Below are positions 27,968-36,958 of a stretch of DNA of 64,000 bases, in pieces. The position numbers and the translations under genes were made by a program. Positions within the stretch are counted from its first letter, which is position 1; every line of letters starts with the position of its first letter. The notes under the pieces are model-generated. The model saw only the letters and a list, made by a program, of their open reading frames with translations, was not told where the DNA came from and did no database searches. This stretch comes from Membranihabitans maritimus (GTDB lineage: Bacteria; Bacteroidota; Bacteroidia; Chitinophagales; Saprospiraceae). Location: NCBI RefSeq assembly GCF_021729145.1, contig NZ_JAJSLW010000011.1:162932-226931 (forward strand), written 5' to 3'.

Positions 27968-30547
27968 ATGGGTACATATCTTTCCAGATCACACTTAGTA
28001 ATCATTGTATTGATTTCACTAGCAGCCGTTGTAGGAATTCATTTTTATGCCAATAATCGGCAATTTAAAGCAGATGAATACAGCCAATGGGTCACGCATA
28101 CACATGAAGTTCTCGAAACCACGGTGCTAATTAAGAACAAAGTGTATCAGCTGGAATCGGAACAAAGGGGATTTTCTATACAACCTATAACCAGTAGTAA
28201 ATTATTAATTGATACCATAGGGAGTGAATTGCAGGTATTGTTAGACTCCTTACAATTCCTGGTAAGTGATAATCCTGTACAAGAAGATCGGACCTTACAA
28301 TTGGAACAATTGTGCCAGCAGAAAATTCAATTTGAAAAGGAAACTCTTTCGATGTCGAGTAGACCTTCCTATTCCAGTGATAATAATCTTGCCAGATTAG
28401 AGCAAGGTGTAGATATTACTCAAAGAATAAGAAAAGTTAGCAATGAGATTATTAGTATGGAAAAAGAGCTCCTTGCTTTACGTTCTCTGGAAGCAGAGGA
28501 ACGACAAGACATGGCATTGGGAATTTCGATTGTGGCGGATATTATTTCAATTTTAGTTATTCTATTATGTTTGTTTTTCCTGATCAGACAAATTACAGTA
28601 ATAGAAAAAAATAGAATGCAAATCTCGAATGCGAATGCAAAACTCAGGGAGTTTTTAGATTCTATTCCTATTGGTGTAATGGTTGTTGAGTCGTCTGGTC
28701 GATTAGAATTTTTTAATAATTCGGCAAGGAAATATTTTAACTTAGAATCTATACCTGAAAGGGTTGAGCAATTATTGAAGGATATCGAATTACTTGATAG
28801 GAGTGATAATAGAATAGACCTTAAATCACTTCCAATTGCTACTGCCCTAAAAGGGAAAAATTCATCCTTTAAAGAAGTATTCCTAAAAAGGGATGATACT
28901 ACATTAATTTTAGATGTTGGAGCTGTTCCTATTTTTTCAAATGATGGAAAAGTAGAATATGCGATTTCAGTATGTAAAGATATAACCGCTCAAAAAAAAA
29001 TAGAAGCGGAATTAAAGAAAGCAAGGTTAGATGCAGAACAATCGGTATTAACAAGAGATCTGTTTTTATCGAATATAAGTCATGAAATCCGTACGCCTTT
29101 GAATGCAATATTAGGATTTTCGTACTTGCTAAGACAAAATGAGGGAGATATTGAAAAAGCAGATCAGTTAGATTCGATTATTCAATCAGGGGAAAACCTA
29201 TTACTGATTATAAATGACCTCCTGGATCTTTCTAAGATCGAATCCGGGGAAATGAAAATTGAAAAAATCCCCGTAGAGCTGGGCGGTCTGATCGAATCAG
29301 TATCTGTTCCTATGATACAGAAGTCCAACTCTAAGGGAATCGATTTCAACCTTAATATTGATCCAAACATACCAAAAGTAATAAAGAGTGATCCATTGCG
29401 TCTTACACAAATTCTGAATAATCTGTGTGGAAACGCTGTGAAGTTTACAGATAAAGGACGGGTTACTGTAAGCGCATATGCCGGTGGACAGGTAAAAAAT
29501 CATACTTCAATTTTTTTCGAGATAATCGATACGGGGATTGGAATCAAGCAGGACCGATTACCTTTTATATTTGACCGATTTTCACAGGCTTCTGAAGATA
29601 TATCAAGAAAATTTGGCGGTACAGGCTTAGGTTTAAGTATTGTAAAGCAATTAATTAATTTATTGGGTGGTAATATCAAAGTAGAAAGTACCCTCGGGCA
29701 GGGTACACGGTTTCTAGTGGAAATTCCGGTTCAGGTCCTTTCAGATAAGACCAATAAGAAAAAAGGCAAAATTGTAGAAAAAACCTTCAATCCAAATAGC
29801 AAACATGACGGGAAAATATTAGTTGTAGAAGATAATATAATAAATCAAAAACTGATGATTGCCTACCTCAATAAAAATGGATTACAGGGCGAATTGGCAT
29901 ATAATGGGGTAGAGGCACTTGAAATGGTGGAAGAACATGATTATGATTTGATATTTATGGATATACAAATGCCTGAAAAAAATGGGTATGAGACTACATT
30001 AGAATTGAGAAAAAGAGGAAAAACAATTCCAATTATTGCTATGACTGCACATGCAATGAGTGGGGAAAGAGGAAAATGCCTGGAAATTGGAATGAACGAA
30101 TATTTATCAAAACCAATTAGAGAAAGAGCGATGCTTCAAATGGTTGCAAGGTTTCTGGATGCTGAAAATTTAACAACCCAGGAAGTGAAAACTACTGATT
30201 CCAATGGAATGTTTAACCAGGAAGTAATAGATGATTATAAAGAGAATCCTGATATTTTTTCGGAAATAAAGGCCATGTTTTTAGAGGACTACCCACAGTA
30301 TTTAAAAACGATGGAAAGCAAAGTATTCAATGAAGACCCGGAGGGTATGCGTAAAACTGTCCATAAATTTCGATCATCTGTTCTTTCAATTGGACTGGCA
30401 CAAATTGGCAGGGATCTAGGTGAAATTGAAAAAAGAATTGAAGAAACAGGAATGATTTCCCTGGTCAATATAGGTTATATATCAATGCTGGGCAGAAGAA
30501 TAGAAAGACATCTCAATGAAATATCCATTCGAATTCATGAAGGATAA
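27968..30547 (+). CDS. Hybrid histidine kinase: CHASE3-PAS-HisKA-HATPase-REC-Hpt
   Basis: An 859-aa inner-membrane sensor. TM1 is near 10-28, a periplasmic CHASE3 domain at about 35-185 (ETTVLIKNKVYQLESEQRGF), TM2 near 188-208, and PAS at about 225-345. HisKA has NISHEIRTPLNAIL with phosphoacceptor His372. The HATPase has NLCGNAVKFT, DTGIGI and GTGLGLSI. The receiver's phospho-Asp is in FMDIQMPEKNGYE (about 665). A C-terminal Hpt contains TVHKFRSS (His799). Thus a complete phosphorelay resides in one chain, able to pass phosphate to the stand-alone REC encoded 105 nt downstream. The ligand is unknown. Confidence 0.9.
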   Translation: MGTYLSRSHLVIIVLISLAAVVGIHFYANNRQFKADEYSQWVTHTHEVLETTVLIKNKVYQLESEQRGFSIQPITSSKLLIDTIGSELQVLLDSLQFLVSDNPVQEDRTLQLEQLCQQKIQFEKETLSMSSRPSYSSDNNLARLEQGVDITQRIRKVSNEIISMEKELLALRSLEAEERQDMALGISIVADIISILVILLCLFFLIRQITVIEKNRMQISNANAKLREFLDSIPIGVMVVESSGRLEFFNNSARKYFNLESIPERVEQLLKDIELLDRSDNRIDLKSLPIATALKGKNSSFKEVFLKRDDTTLILDVGAVPIFSNDGKVEYAISVCKDITAQKKIEAELKKARLDAEQSVLTRDLFLSNISHEIRTPLNAILGFSYLLRQNEGDIEKADQLDSIIQSGENLLLIINDLLDLSKIESGEMKIEKIPVELGGLIESVSVPMIQKSNSKGIDFNLNIDPNIPKVIKSDPLRLTQILNNLCGNAVKFTDKGRVTVSAYAGGQVKNHTSIFFEIIDTGIGIKQDRLPFIFDRFSQASEDISRKFGGTGLGLSIVKQLINLLGGNIKVESTLGQGTRFLVEIPVQVLSDKTNKKKGKIVEKTFNPNSKHDGKILVVEDNIINQKLMIAYLNKNGLQGELAYNGVEALEMVEEHDYDLIFMDIQMPEKNGYETTLELRKRGKTIPIIAMTAHAMSGERGKCLEIGMNEYLSKPIRERAMLQMVARFLDAENLTTQEVKTTDSNGMFNQEVIDDYKENPDIFSEIKAMFLEDYPQYLKTMESKVFNEDPEGMRKTVHKFRSSVLSIGLAQIGRDLGEIEKRIEETGMISLVNIGYISMLGRRIERHLNEISIRIHEG

Positions 30548-30652
30548 ATTACAAATCTTTCGGTTAATTGTCAGGAGATAAAGTATTTTACTAACTTAGT
30601 TCTCAGCTAAGCCCGGGAAATTTGTCTTAATCCTATAAAGACCCGGTATATA

Positions 30653-31024
30653 ATGAAGAATCAAGAATTAGTATTAATTGCAGAAGATGAGAGGATTATT
30701 CGAAGGACATTACAATTGAAATTAGAGAAAGAGGGTTTCAATGTCTTAACGGCCGAAGACGGTCAACAAGCTATTGAAATGCTTGAATCAAGTGATCCCG
30801 ATATAGTCGTTACCGATCTGATGATGCCTTTTAGAAATGGGCTGGAGGTTTTGGAGTTTGTCAAAAAAAAGGAGTCCGAAATTCCGGTAATTGTACTTTC
30901 CGCAGCAGGTCAGGAAAATATAGTGCTCGATGCCTTTAATATGGGGGCTTCGGACTATATAACAAAACCATTTTCTCCCAATGAAATTGTAGTGAGAATT
31001 AAAAAGTTAATTCTAAAATCTTGA
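30653..31024 (+). CDS. Stand-alone response regulator receiver protein
   Basis: A 123-aa receiver domain and nothing else. The acidic pair is ED at 11-12, phosphoacceptor Asp55 in VVTDLMMP, the switch Ser in VLSAAG near 84 and the conserved Lys in YITKPFSP near 106. It has no DNA-binding output, so it probably acts by protein contact, possibly on the membrane machinery encoded in the same operon. Its stop overlaps the TTG start of the YaiO-like gene (4 nt), and the hybrid kinase lies upstream. Confidence 0.9.
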   Translation: MKNQELVLIAEDERIIRRTLQLKLEKEGFNVLTAEDGQQAIEMLESSDPDIVVTDLMMPFRNGLEVLEFVKKKESEIPVIVLSAAGQENIVLDAFNMGASDYITKPFSPNEIVVRIKKLILKS

Positions 31025-32223
31025 GAAGAATTATTTACACCTTACTTTTGACTGTTCTTGTTGCAATGGTAAAGGGGCAATCTGTAGATAGTATGTTCCT
31101 GAGTGCCAGAGAAATGGCCATTAGAGGGGACTTGAAAAAAGCCTCTCAATTGCTTGAAGATCTTTTGAGTTTGGACCCCGAATATACGGACGCTACTTTG
31201 TATCTGGCAAGGATCCAGGGATGGGAAAGGAAGTTTTTACAGGCAGATAGTCTATTACAGAAAATACCTGATAAACAGAGGTCTATCGAATGGTGGAGAT
31301 TGTATTGTAGTTTAAAATTTTGGCAAGATAATTCTTCCGGACTGCAAGAAAGGGTTCAGCAGGCATTAGTCATTTATCCTGAGGACGAAACCATTCAATT
31401 GTACAAGGTTTTTTCGAAACTAATGGATAATCAGGTTCAGGATGGTTATGACTTGCTAAATGCTAAGGAATGGAACCTGGAAAGAGCCATTGAGTTAAAA
31501 AGGCAACTGAGAAACCGGCTTTCTCGAAACTATTTGAGCCTATTAGGTAACATTGATATTTTACCTGCTGTTTCTGACCGCTATTTCGGGCAGGTAGAGG
31601 CGGGAATTGGACATAAAGGGTCTCAATACCTTGGGAGGGTGGTGTATGCTAATCAATTTAATAACGCAGGAATACAATGGGAATTAGAGGCTTATCCTTT
31701 AATTACCTCTGAGATCTATTTGTTCCTGGGTATTAGTTATTCTAATTCAATTCTTTTCCCAAAATATAAAATGGGTGTTGATGTGAATTGGGCATTTACC
31801 CATGGATGGGAATCAAGCATGGGAATTCGGTACTTTGATTTTCGTAATATTCGCTCCGTGGTATTTACACCAACTCTGACACAATACAATGGGGATTGGA
31901 TGTTTCGTGGGCGCGGGGCTTATGTTGTAAACGAGGGTAATTCCAATAACTTTTCAGTTTCTGCAGAGTCTACTCGATATCTTTCATCAAATTGGCATCA
32001 TATAAAATTTAATGCAGGGGTCGGATCATATCTTCCCCAGCGGTATAGTCTTGAGAATCGGGTCTCGGGTATTTCTTACTGGCTGGGAACAAGGTATCAA
32101 TTTCCTGTTAAAGATCGCCATTTTATATCGATTTCAGGGGAGTATGCCCGGGAAAAAAGAGCAGCAGATCTTCCCTTTTCAAATAGGATTTCTTTACAAG
32201 CAGGGTATTTGTATCAATTTTAA
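31021..32223 (+). CDS. YaiO-family TPR plus outer-membrane beta-barrel protein
   Basis: A 400-aa exported protein. A TTG start gives a good signal peptide (MRRIIYTLLLTVLVAMVKGQ). Residues 22-150 are TPR-like helices (SQLLEDLLSLDPEYTDATLYLARIQGWERKF). From about 165 to the C-terminal phenylalanine there are alternating amphipathic strands of an outer-membrane barrel (GQVEAGIGHKGSQYLGRVVYANQ up to RISLQAGYLYQF). A TPR-plus-barrel architecture parallels PgaA, BcsC and AlgK/AlgE, the exporters of synthase-made polysaccharides. It is coupled by a 4-nt overlap to REC and by a 4-nt gap to the HEAT gene. An exporter role is inferred. Confidence 0.8.
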   Translation: MRRIIYTLLLTVLVAMVKGQSVDSMFLSAREMAIRGDLKKASQLLEDLLSLDPEYTDATLYLARIQGWERKFLQADSLLQKIPDKQRSIEWWRLYCSLKFWQDNSSGLQERVQQALVIYPEDETIQLYKVFSKLMDNQVQDGYDLLNAKEWNLERAIELKRQLRNRLSRNYLSLLGNIDILPAVSDRYFGQVEAGIGHKGSQYLGRVVYANQFNNAGIQWELEAYPLITSEIYLFLGISYSNSILFPKYKMGVDVNWAFTHGWESSMGIRYFDFRNIRSVVFTPTLTQYNGDWMFRGRGAYVVNEGNSNNFSVSAESTRYLSSNWHHIKFNAGVGSYLPQRYSLENRVSGISYWLGTRYQFPVKDRHFISISGEYAREKRAADLPFSNRISLQAGYLYQF

Positions 32224-32227
32224 ATCT

Positions 32228-33310
32228 ATGGTTGAAAAGTGGCAGGATCGTTTGGAAATGTATGGTTTAGATAGTTTGACCCTGGTTTTTGTAACTTCTT
32301 TCCTATTCTTTTCTTTAGTGAGTTTGGGCCTGGTTTTGCATATGTTTTACTACGGGTACAGGTTGAAAAAGCGTACGGTCATTTTGCAAAATTTGCGCAA
32401 TGGGATAAGTGATTTGGTAGCTGAATATTTAAGTGAAGGGCTTGATATTAAGGAAACAGAAAAGAAAATTGAAGCACAAATTAATAGTCGTGAAAAGAAA
32501 AGATTATTATTAGACTTTTTCCTGGATACTACCGATCACTTCAAAGGGGAAAATAGAACGTTGTTTAGGGACTTATTTTATCAATTAAAATTGCATGATG
32601 CTACTGTTAAGTTGTTAAAATCCAGATCATGGGATAAAAAGGTGAAAGGTGCCAAGCTAGCGGGAAAATTTAAAGTGGATGAAGCATTTTCAGCATTAAC
32701 TAAGCTACAAATTACAAATCGAAAACTGCTTCGTAGTGAAATCAGGGCTGCGCTGTTACAACTCAATGATTTTCGATGGATACACAGAAACTTTTCACGG
32801 GTTTCGGATTGGGACCAGGTATTGATATTAGAGAAATTGAAAAGGGAAAGGATTGGTAATGTGTTGAATGGAAAAGAGTGGTTATCGTCCAGACATCCCT
32901 CTATGGTGGTTTTTGGAATACGTTTATGTTATTTATTTAATGATTTTGAGTCAGTAGAACAGATAAAAAGTATAATCACTGAAAGAAGAGAAAAGCCTAT
33001 TATTTTAGAGGGATTAAAAGCCCTGAAATTTTTATATCCCTTTGAATTTCATGAAATAGCTGAAGAATTAATGAAAATCGATGATTCGGATATTAAAAAT
33101 TCTGTATTGGAATTATTGGGTCTTGATGGGAGTTTGGAAGCGGTTGAGATCATAGAAAGATTTATACAAGCTGATTATATCCCCACTCAGTTAGTTGCAC
33201 TTAGGGCATTAAAAATAGCTGGTAGAGATCTTTTCAAATATACGCATGGAAGGTACATCGATGTTAAGCTCATAGAGCATATTAATGATGAGAAAAATTA
33301 CATTAATTAA
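32228..33310 (+). CDS. Membrane-anchored HEAT-repeat protein
   Basis: A 360-aa protein starting at ATG 32228; the longer frame from 32012 overlaps the barrel gene and is rejected. One N-terminal membrane helix (residues about 18-40, LTLVFVTSFLFFSLVSLGLVL) anchors a cytoplasmic helical domain of HEAT-like repeats (KVKGAKLAGKFKVDEAFSALTKL, LVALRALKIAGRDLF). HEAT domains are protein-interaction scaffolds, so it may bridge the receiver protein and the glycosyltransferase. The stop is immediately followed by the ATG of the GT2 gene with no gap, which indicates strict co-translation. Confidence 0.75.
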   Translation: MVEKWQDRLEMYGLDSLTLVFVTSFLFFSLVSLGLVLHMFYYGYRLKKRTVILQNLRNGISDLVAEYLSEGLDIKETEKKIEAQINSREKKRLLLDFFLDTTDHFKGENRTLFRDLFYQLKLHDATVKLLKSRSWDKKVKGAKLAGKFKVDEAFSALTKLQITNRKLLRSEIRAALLQLNDFRWIHRNFSRVSDWDQVLILEKLKRERIGNVLNGKEWLSSRHPSMVVFGIRLCYLFNDFESVEQIKSIITERREKPIILEGLKALKFLYPFEFHEIAEELMKIDDSDIKNSVLELLGLDGSLEAVEIIERFIQADYIPTQLVALRALKIAGRDLFKYTHGRYIDVKLIEHINDEKNYIN

Positions 33311-34729
33311 ATGACTGATTTTTTAGTATTAAATATAATCATCACTTTTTTTATTGTATTTGCTTTTGGGATAATGTTATCATATTTGATTCTTGCATTA
33401 TTGTCTTATATGGAAATTAGAAAGTATATCCATGCTTTTGGATATGTGAAGTCCAACCTTATGCTTTCTTCTCCTATTGTTCCAAGGGTATCCATATTAG
33501 CTCCGGCCTATAATGAAGCTTTAAATATTGTAGCTAATGTTCGATCGTTGTTGTCTCTGCAATATACGGATATGGAATTAGTGATCATTAATGACGGAAG
33601 CAAAGACAATAGCATGGATTTGCTTATTGAAGCCTATAAGCTTGAAAAAACCAGTTTTTACCCATACGAATATGTCTCTTGCAAAAAAATTAAAGGTGTA
33701 TATAGATCCGTTCATCCTTCTTTTAGCAGTTTGGTCGTAGTGGATAAAGAAAATGGGGGTAAGTCTGACGCCTTAAATGCAGGAATTAATGTTTCTTCAG
33801 GGAAACTTTTTGCGTGTATTGATGTGGATTGTATTTTGGAACCGAATTCTATAATCAAAATGGTCATACCATTTATACGGGAAAGGTCAAAAAAAATTAT
33901 TGCTACCGGAGGAGTGATTCGTATCGCTAATGATTGTGTTTTCAAGGGAGGTAGGCTTCAAAAAGTACGTTTGCCGAATTCCTGGATTTGCCGATGGCAG
34001 GTATTGGAATATATGCGATCCTTTTTATTAGGCAGGATGGGATGGGCAAGGGTCAATGGCCTATTGCTGATATCCGGAGCTTTTGGCTTATTTAATAGAA
34101 AGTTGGCAATCGAGGCTGGAGGTTACCGGCATGATACCGTAGGTGAGGACATGGAGCTTGTAGTGAGGATGCGGAGAATTATGGAGGAGAAAAGGATTCC
34201 TTATGCTGTAAAGTTTATCCCTGACCCGTTGTGTTGGACAGAGGCACCTTCTTCATGGAAAATTTTGGGAAGGCAGCGAAACAGGTGGACGAGGGGAACT
34301 ATGGATACCCTAAAATTTCACAGGAAAATGCTCTTTAATCCCCGATATAGGTTTACTGGTATGGTGAGTTTTCCTTATTGGCTATTTTTTGAATGGTTAG
34401 CACCAATAATTGAATTCCTTGGCATCATTATTACGATTTTGCTTTTGGTATTAGGATATGTAAATGTAAAATTTCTTATCCTTACAATTATCTTGGTTTA
34501 TTCATTTGCTGTAATGATTTCTATGTATGCTTTGTGGACGGATCAACGGACTTACATGCAATACAAAGATAGGGGGGACCAATGGAGACTGATCCTGGCA
34601 GCTTTCCTCGAACCTTTTATTTACCATCCCTTTTTGGTATGGAGTGCTTTGAAAGGAAATATCGACTATTTTTCAGGTAAAAAATCCTGGGGGACAATGA
34701 CGAGAAGGGGAATTGCGAAAAATGGATAA
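33311..34729 (+). CDS. Processive glycosyltransferase, family 2 (polysaccharide synthase type)
   Basis: A 472-aa inner-membrane synthase. A TM helix lies at 8-32. The GT-A domain has APAYNEA at 64-70, INDGS (Asp95), the DxD in CIDVDC (about 171), GEDMELVVRM (about 279) and the processive-synthase motif RQRNRWTRG (about 321). Further membrane helices follow at about 350-440. This matches PgaC/NfrB/hyaluronan- or cellulose-synthase-like enzymes, which polymerise a sugar and thread it through the inner membrane. No PilZ domain is visible, so control by c-di-GMP is not indicated; receiver-protein control is suggested by the operon. The polymer identity is unknown. Confidence 0.88.
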   Translation: MTDFLVLNIIITFFIVFAFGIMLSYLILALLSYMEIRKYIHAFGYVKSNLMLSSPIVPRVSILAPAYNEALNIVANVRSLLSLQYTDMELVIINDGSKDNSMDLLIEAYKLEKTSFYPYEYVSCKKIKGVYRSVHPSFSSLVVVDKENGGKSDALNAGINVSSGKLFACIDVDCILEPNSIIKMVIPFIRERSKKIIATGGVIRIANDCVFKGGRLQKVRLPNSWICRWQVLEYMRSFLLGRMGWARVNGLLLISGAFGLFNRKLAIEAGGYRHDTVGEDMELVVRMRRIMEEKRIPYAVKFIPDPLCWTEAPSSWKILGRQRNRWTRGTMDTLKFHRKMLFNPRYRFTGMVSFPYWLFFEWLAPIIEFLGIIITILLLVLGYVNVKFLILTIILVYSFAVMISMYALWTDQRTYMQYKDRGDQWRLILAAFLEPFIYHPFLVWSALKGNIDYFSGKKSWGTMTRRGIAKNG

Positions 34730-35436
34730 TCTATTCCCCTACCTTAGATTACTTATTATACCTGAGTTCGACGACGAATACTTATTGATTCAGAGAAAGC
34801 GAAAGGGCTGTATACAAGGTAGCTTTTTGAAACTTTACCGGGATAATGCAAAGGGCGGTAACGCAGTAGTTTCCCCTTTTCGATCCAGGCTTGAGAAGAT
34901 GGGTGTGCTTACCACATGAAATCAGCGATCTTCTTCTTCCTAAAAGAAACTCTTAATAGTCCACTATGTATTCGCCCCTTTTACGACGCAATGCCTGTTC
35001 TCAAGTTCTCTGAATTTTATTATTAATCAAACACAACTTATACTAAATAGATTGTAGGGAGCAGCATAAATTTGATTTGGATTTTCTGAGAGAGAGACAA
35101 GAACATAGTCATAGGAGGGCTACAACAAGGCTTTTTAACAAAGCAATCGCAGGAAAAACATTCAATTTGCATTTTATAGTCTATTTGGAATTATATTGGG
35201 TTCAGAGCTATTGTTCGATTAACAAAAATATAGACCACTTTTTGGGGCAAAAATTGCTGCAGGTGTGGAAAATTGGAAAGCTTCAAAAGCTTTAAGAGGA
35301 GAAAATTGTCTTCGGTAATGTCACATTCTTATGAGCGCGATTGGGTATTTGTGTGCTCCACTAATTAACATGGTAAACGTTAAATAGTAGTCTTTTGATG
35401 ACCCTGAACCCTAAAATTTTGGTCAGATCCAGATGA
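34730..35436. other. Intergenic region of about 707 nt with repeat copy B and unassigned frames
   Basis: The first part carries repeat copy B (34831-34983). Two short frames (68 and 72 codons, at 34713-34919 and 35077-35295 on the plus strand) have no recognisable domain, no good start context and atypical composition. I regard them as chance or remnants. No RNA gene is recognised. Confidence 0.45.
34831..34983 (-). repeat. Dispersed intergenic repeat, copy B (inverted relative to copy A)
   Basis: The reverse complement aligns collinearly with 24047-24201. The best block is 34955-34983 (27 of 29 positions identical), then 34913-34930 (16 of 18) and 34831-34846 (14 of 16). The plus strand here encodes the Lys-Leu-Tyr-Arg-Asp string in a 68-codon frame. 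Confidence 0.75.
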
Positions 35437-36864
35437 TTAGTTCTTAATTTTTTCAGTTACTTTTTCAAGGAGCCAGGAATAGGAAACAATCCTGTTATTT
35501 TCTTTCATTTTTTTATGAATTTCTGACCATTTTTCTCGATCCGTTTCCCGGGTTTTTATCATTTGGTTGAGGATGGAGATAAATCGTTGATGGCGATGAT
35601 ATTTGTCGGAAGACATGGAAGGTTTTTTTCTACGGATATACGTATTGAAGGTGGCCAAAAAATTGGATAACAAATCCAGTTCTCCAATTTCGTAATAGGT
35701 AGCTGCCAGGATTAACTTGGATTGTAGATTGTATGAAACATCAAGGTAGTCAACGTTCATGAGGCTTTCAATAACCTTACTGTAATCCCTGGTGTTGAAA
35801 TACAGTTGGCCAAGGCTCAACATTTTGGTAGATTCCCTTTTATCCTTTTCCAGGTAATTAGAATTTTCATCGATAAATTGATTAGCCCATTCATATTCTT
35901 TTAGGCGAATTGATATCAATACAATATTCCTGAATGTAGTTGAAGGTAGCTGTCCTTTTTGAAACAATACTTTTTCTCTAAGCATTGTCTGATACCATTC
36001 AAATGTTTCACGATAAAATTCCTGTATATTTTGATTTATTTTTCCAATACAATAGGATAGGGCAATAGTAAATAATTCCCGCGAATTTTGGATATCGATA
36101 GATGCAAAATTCTGAAGAAGAGCCTGTTTGAGGTTGTAGTAATGAGAATCACCATCATTAGGTTCATAGGTTTTTACGGCGTAATAATACAATTCGATAA
36201 GAAAATTATTGAAAAATTTATTTTCTTCCACAAGATCAAATATGGTATGGAGAAATGGTAATTCTTTTTCAATTTGAATGTATTTTTGCCGGGAAAAATA
36301 ACTTAGGGCCACCCGCAATTTTTCGATGATGAAAAAGTTATTGAGGTTTTGGTCTATGTTTTCAATGTTGGCAATATTCCATGCTGACCCTGATAAATTT
36401 TTACTGTTGTATTCCAATTCTTCCAACCGATATTGGTAATAATAGAAGGATCCGGAAGATTTTCTCCTTTTCTTGAATTGATTCTTGATTTTAGTAATTT
36501 CTTTAAAGAAGAAAGTATCTCCTAATTCGTTTGATTTGAGATAATGAAGATAATGAACGGCTTGCGCTTTGTCGTTTTCTTCAAAGTAAAGGTGAGCTAG
36601 CGCGGATTCAATTTCTGTGAGCAAGTCTGTACATAGTTTTCTGAATGTACCATCTTTAAAAGGTCTGGAATTATAAAGCGATTTCCAAATTACATGTCGA
36701 TCCGGTGCATTTTTGCCTTTTGTTATTGACTTTTTAATCAGGCGAAAAAATTTCCTTATAGTAATACTTTGCGTACTAAAGCCACTATTTAGAAAGGATT
36801 CTATTTTTTCCAGGTCTTGTGCAGGTGTTTCTCTTAGTAACTTGTAGATTTTGGTGTTCTCCAT
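35437..36864 (-). CDS. Unknown helical (TPR-like) protein
   Basis: A 475-aa hydrophilic protein with no signal peptide or membrane helix, not recognised as a named family. The N-terminal 120 residues are charged helices (LLRETPAQDLEKIESFLNSGF, FRKLCTDLLTEIESALAHLYF). The rest has tandem helix pairs with alanine/tyrosine/leucine packing like TPRs (YEWANQFIDENSNYLEKDKRE, LILAATYYEIGELDLLSNFL). It is divergent from the T9SS-exported protein gene across a 94-nt AT-rich interval. A cytoplasmic scaffold or regulatory role is plausible but unproven. Confidence 0.75.
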   Translation of the reverse strand: MENTKIYKLLRETPAQDLEKIESFLNSGFSTQSITIRKFFRLIKKSITKGKNAPDRHVIWKSLYNSRPFKDGTFRKLCTDLLTEIESALAHLYFEENDKAQAVHYLHYLKSNELGDTFFFKEITKIKNQFKKRRKSSGSFYYYQYRLEELEYNSKNLSGSAWNIANIENIDQNLNNFFIIEKLRVALSYFSRQKYIQIEKELPFLHTIFDLVEENKFFNNFLIELYYYAVKTYEPNDGDSHYYNLKQALLQNFASIDIQNSRELFTIALSYCIGKINQNIQEFYRETFEWYQTMLREKVLFQKGQLPSTTFRNIVLISIRLKEYEWANQFIDENSNYLEKDKRESTKMLSLGQLYFNTRDYSKVIESLMNVDYLDVSYNLQSKLILAATYYEIGELDLLSNFLATFNTYIRRKKPSMSSDKYHRHQRFISILNQMIKTRETDREKWSEIHKKMKENNRIVSYSWLLEKVTEKIKN

Positions 36865-36958
36865 TTTAACATTTGTAAATACCGAAAGTATAAAATGAAA
36901 ATATTAATAATACTACTAATATTTGTATATTGCATCAAATTCTGTAAACATATCGACT

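Noticed and set aside
34713..34919. A 68-codon frame after the GT2 gene
   Set aside because: It starts inside the GT2 gene and its core is the repeat element; the equivalent frame in copy A is interrupted by a stop, so a functional peptide is not supported.
35077..35295. A 72-codon frame in the gap before the unknown 475-aa gene
   Set aside because: TTG start, no recognisable domain and no relation to neighbours; possibly chance.
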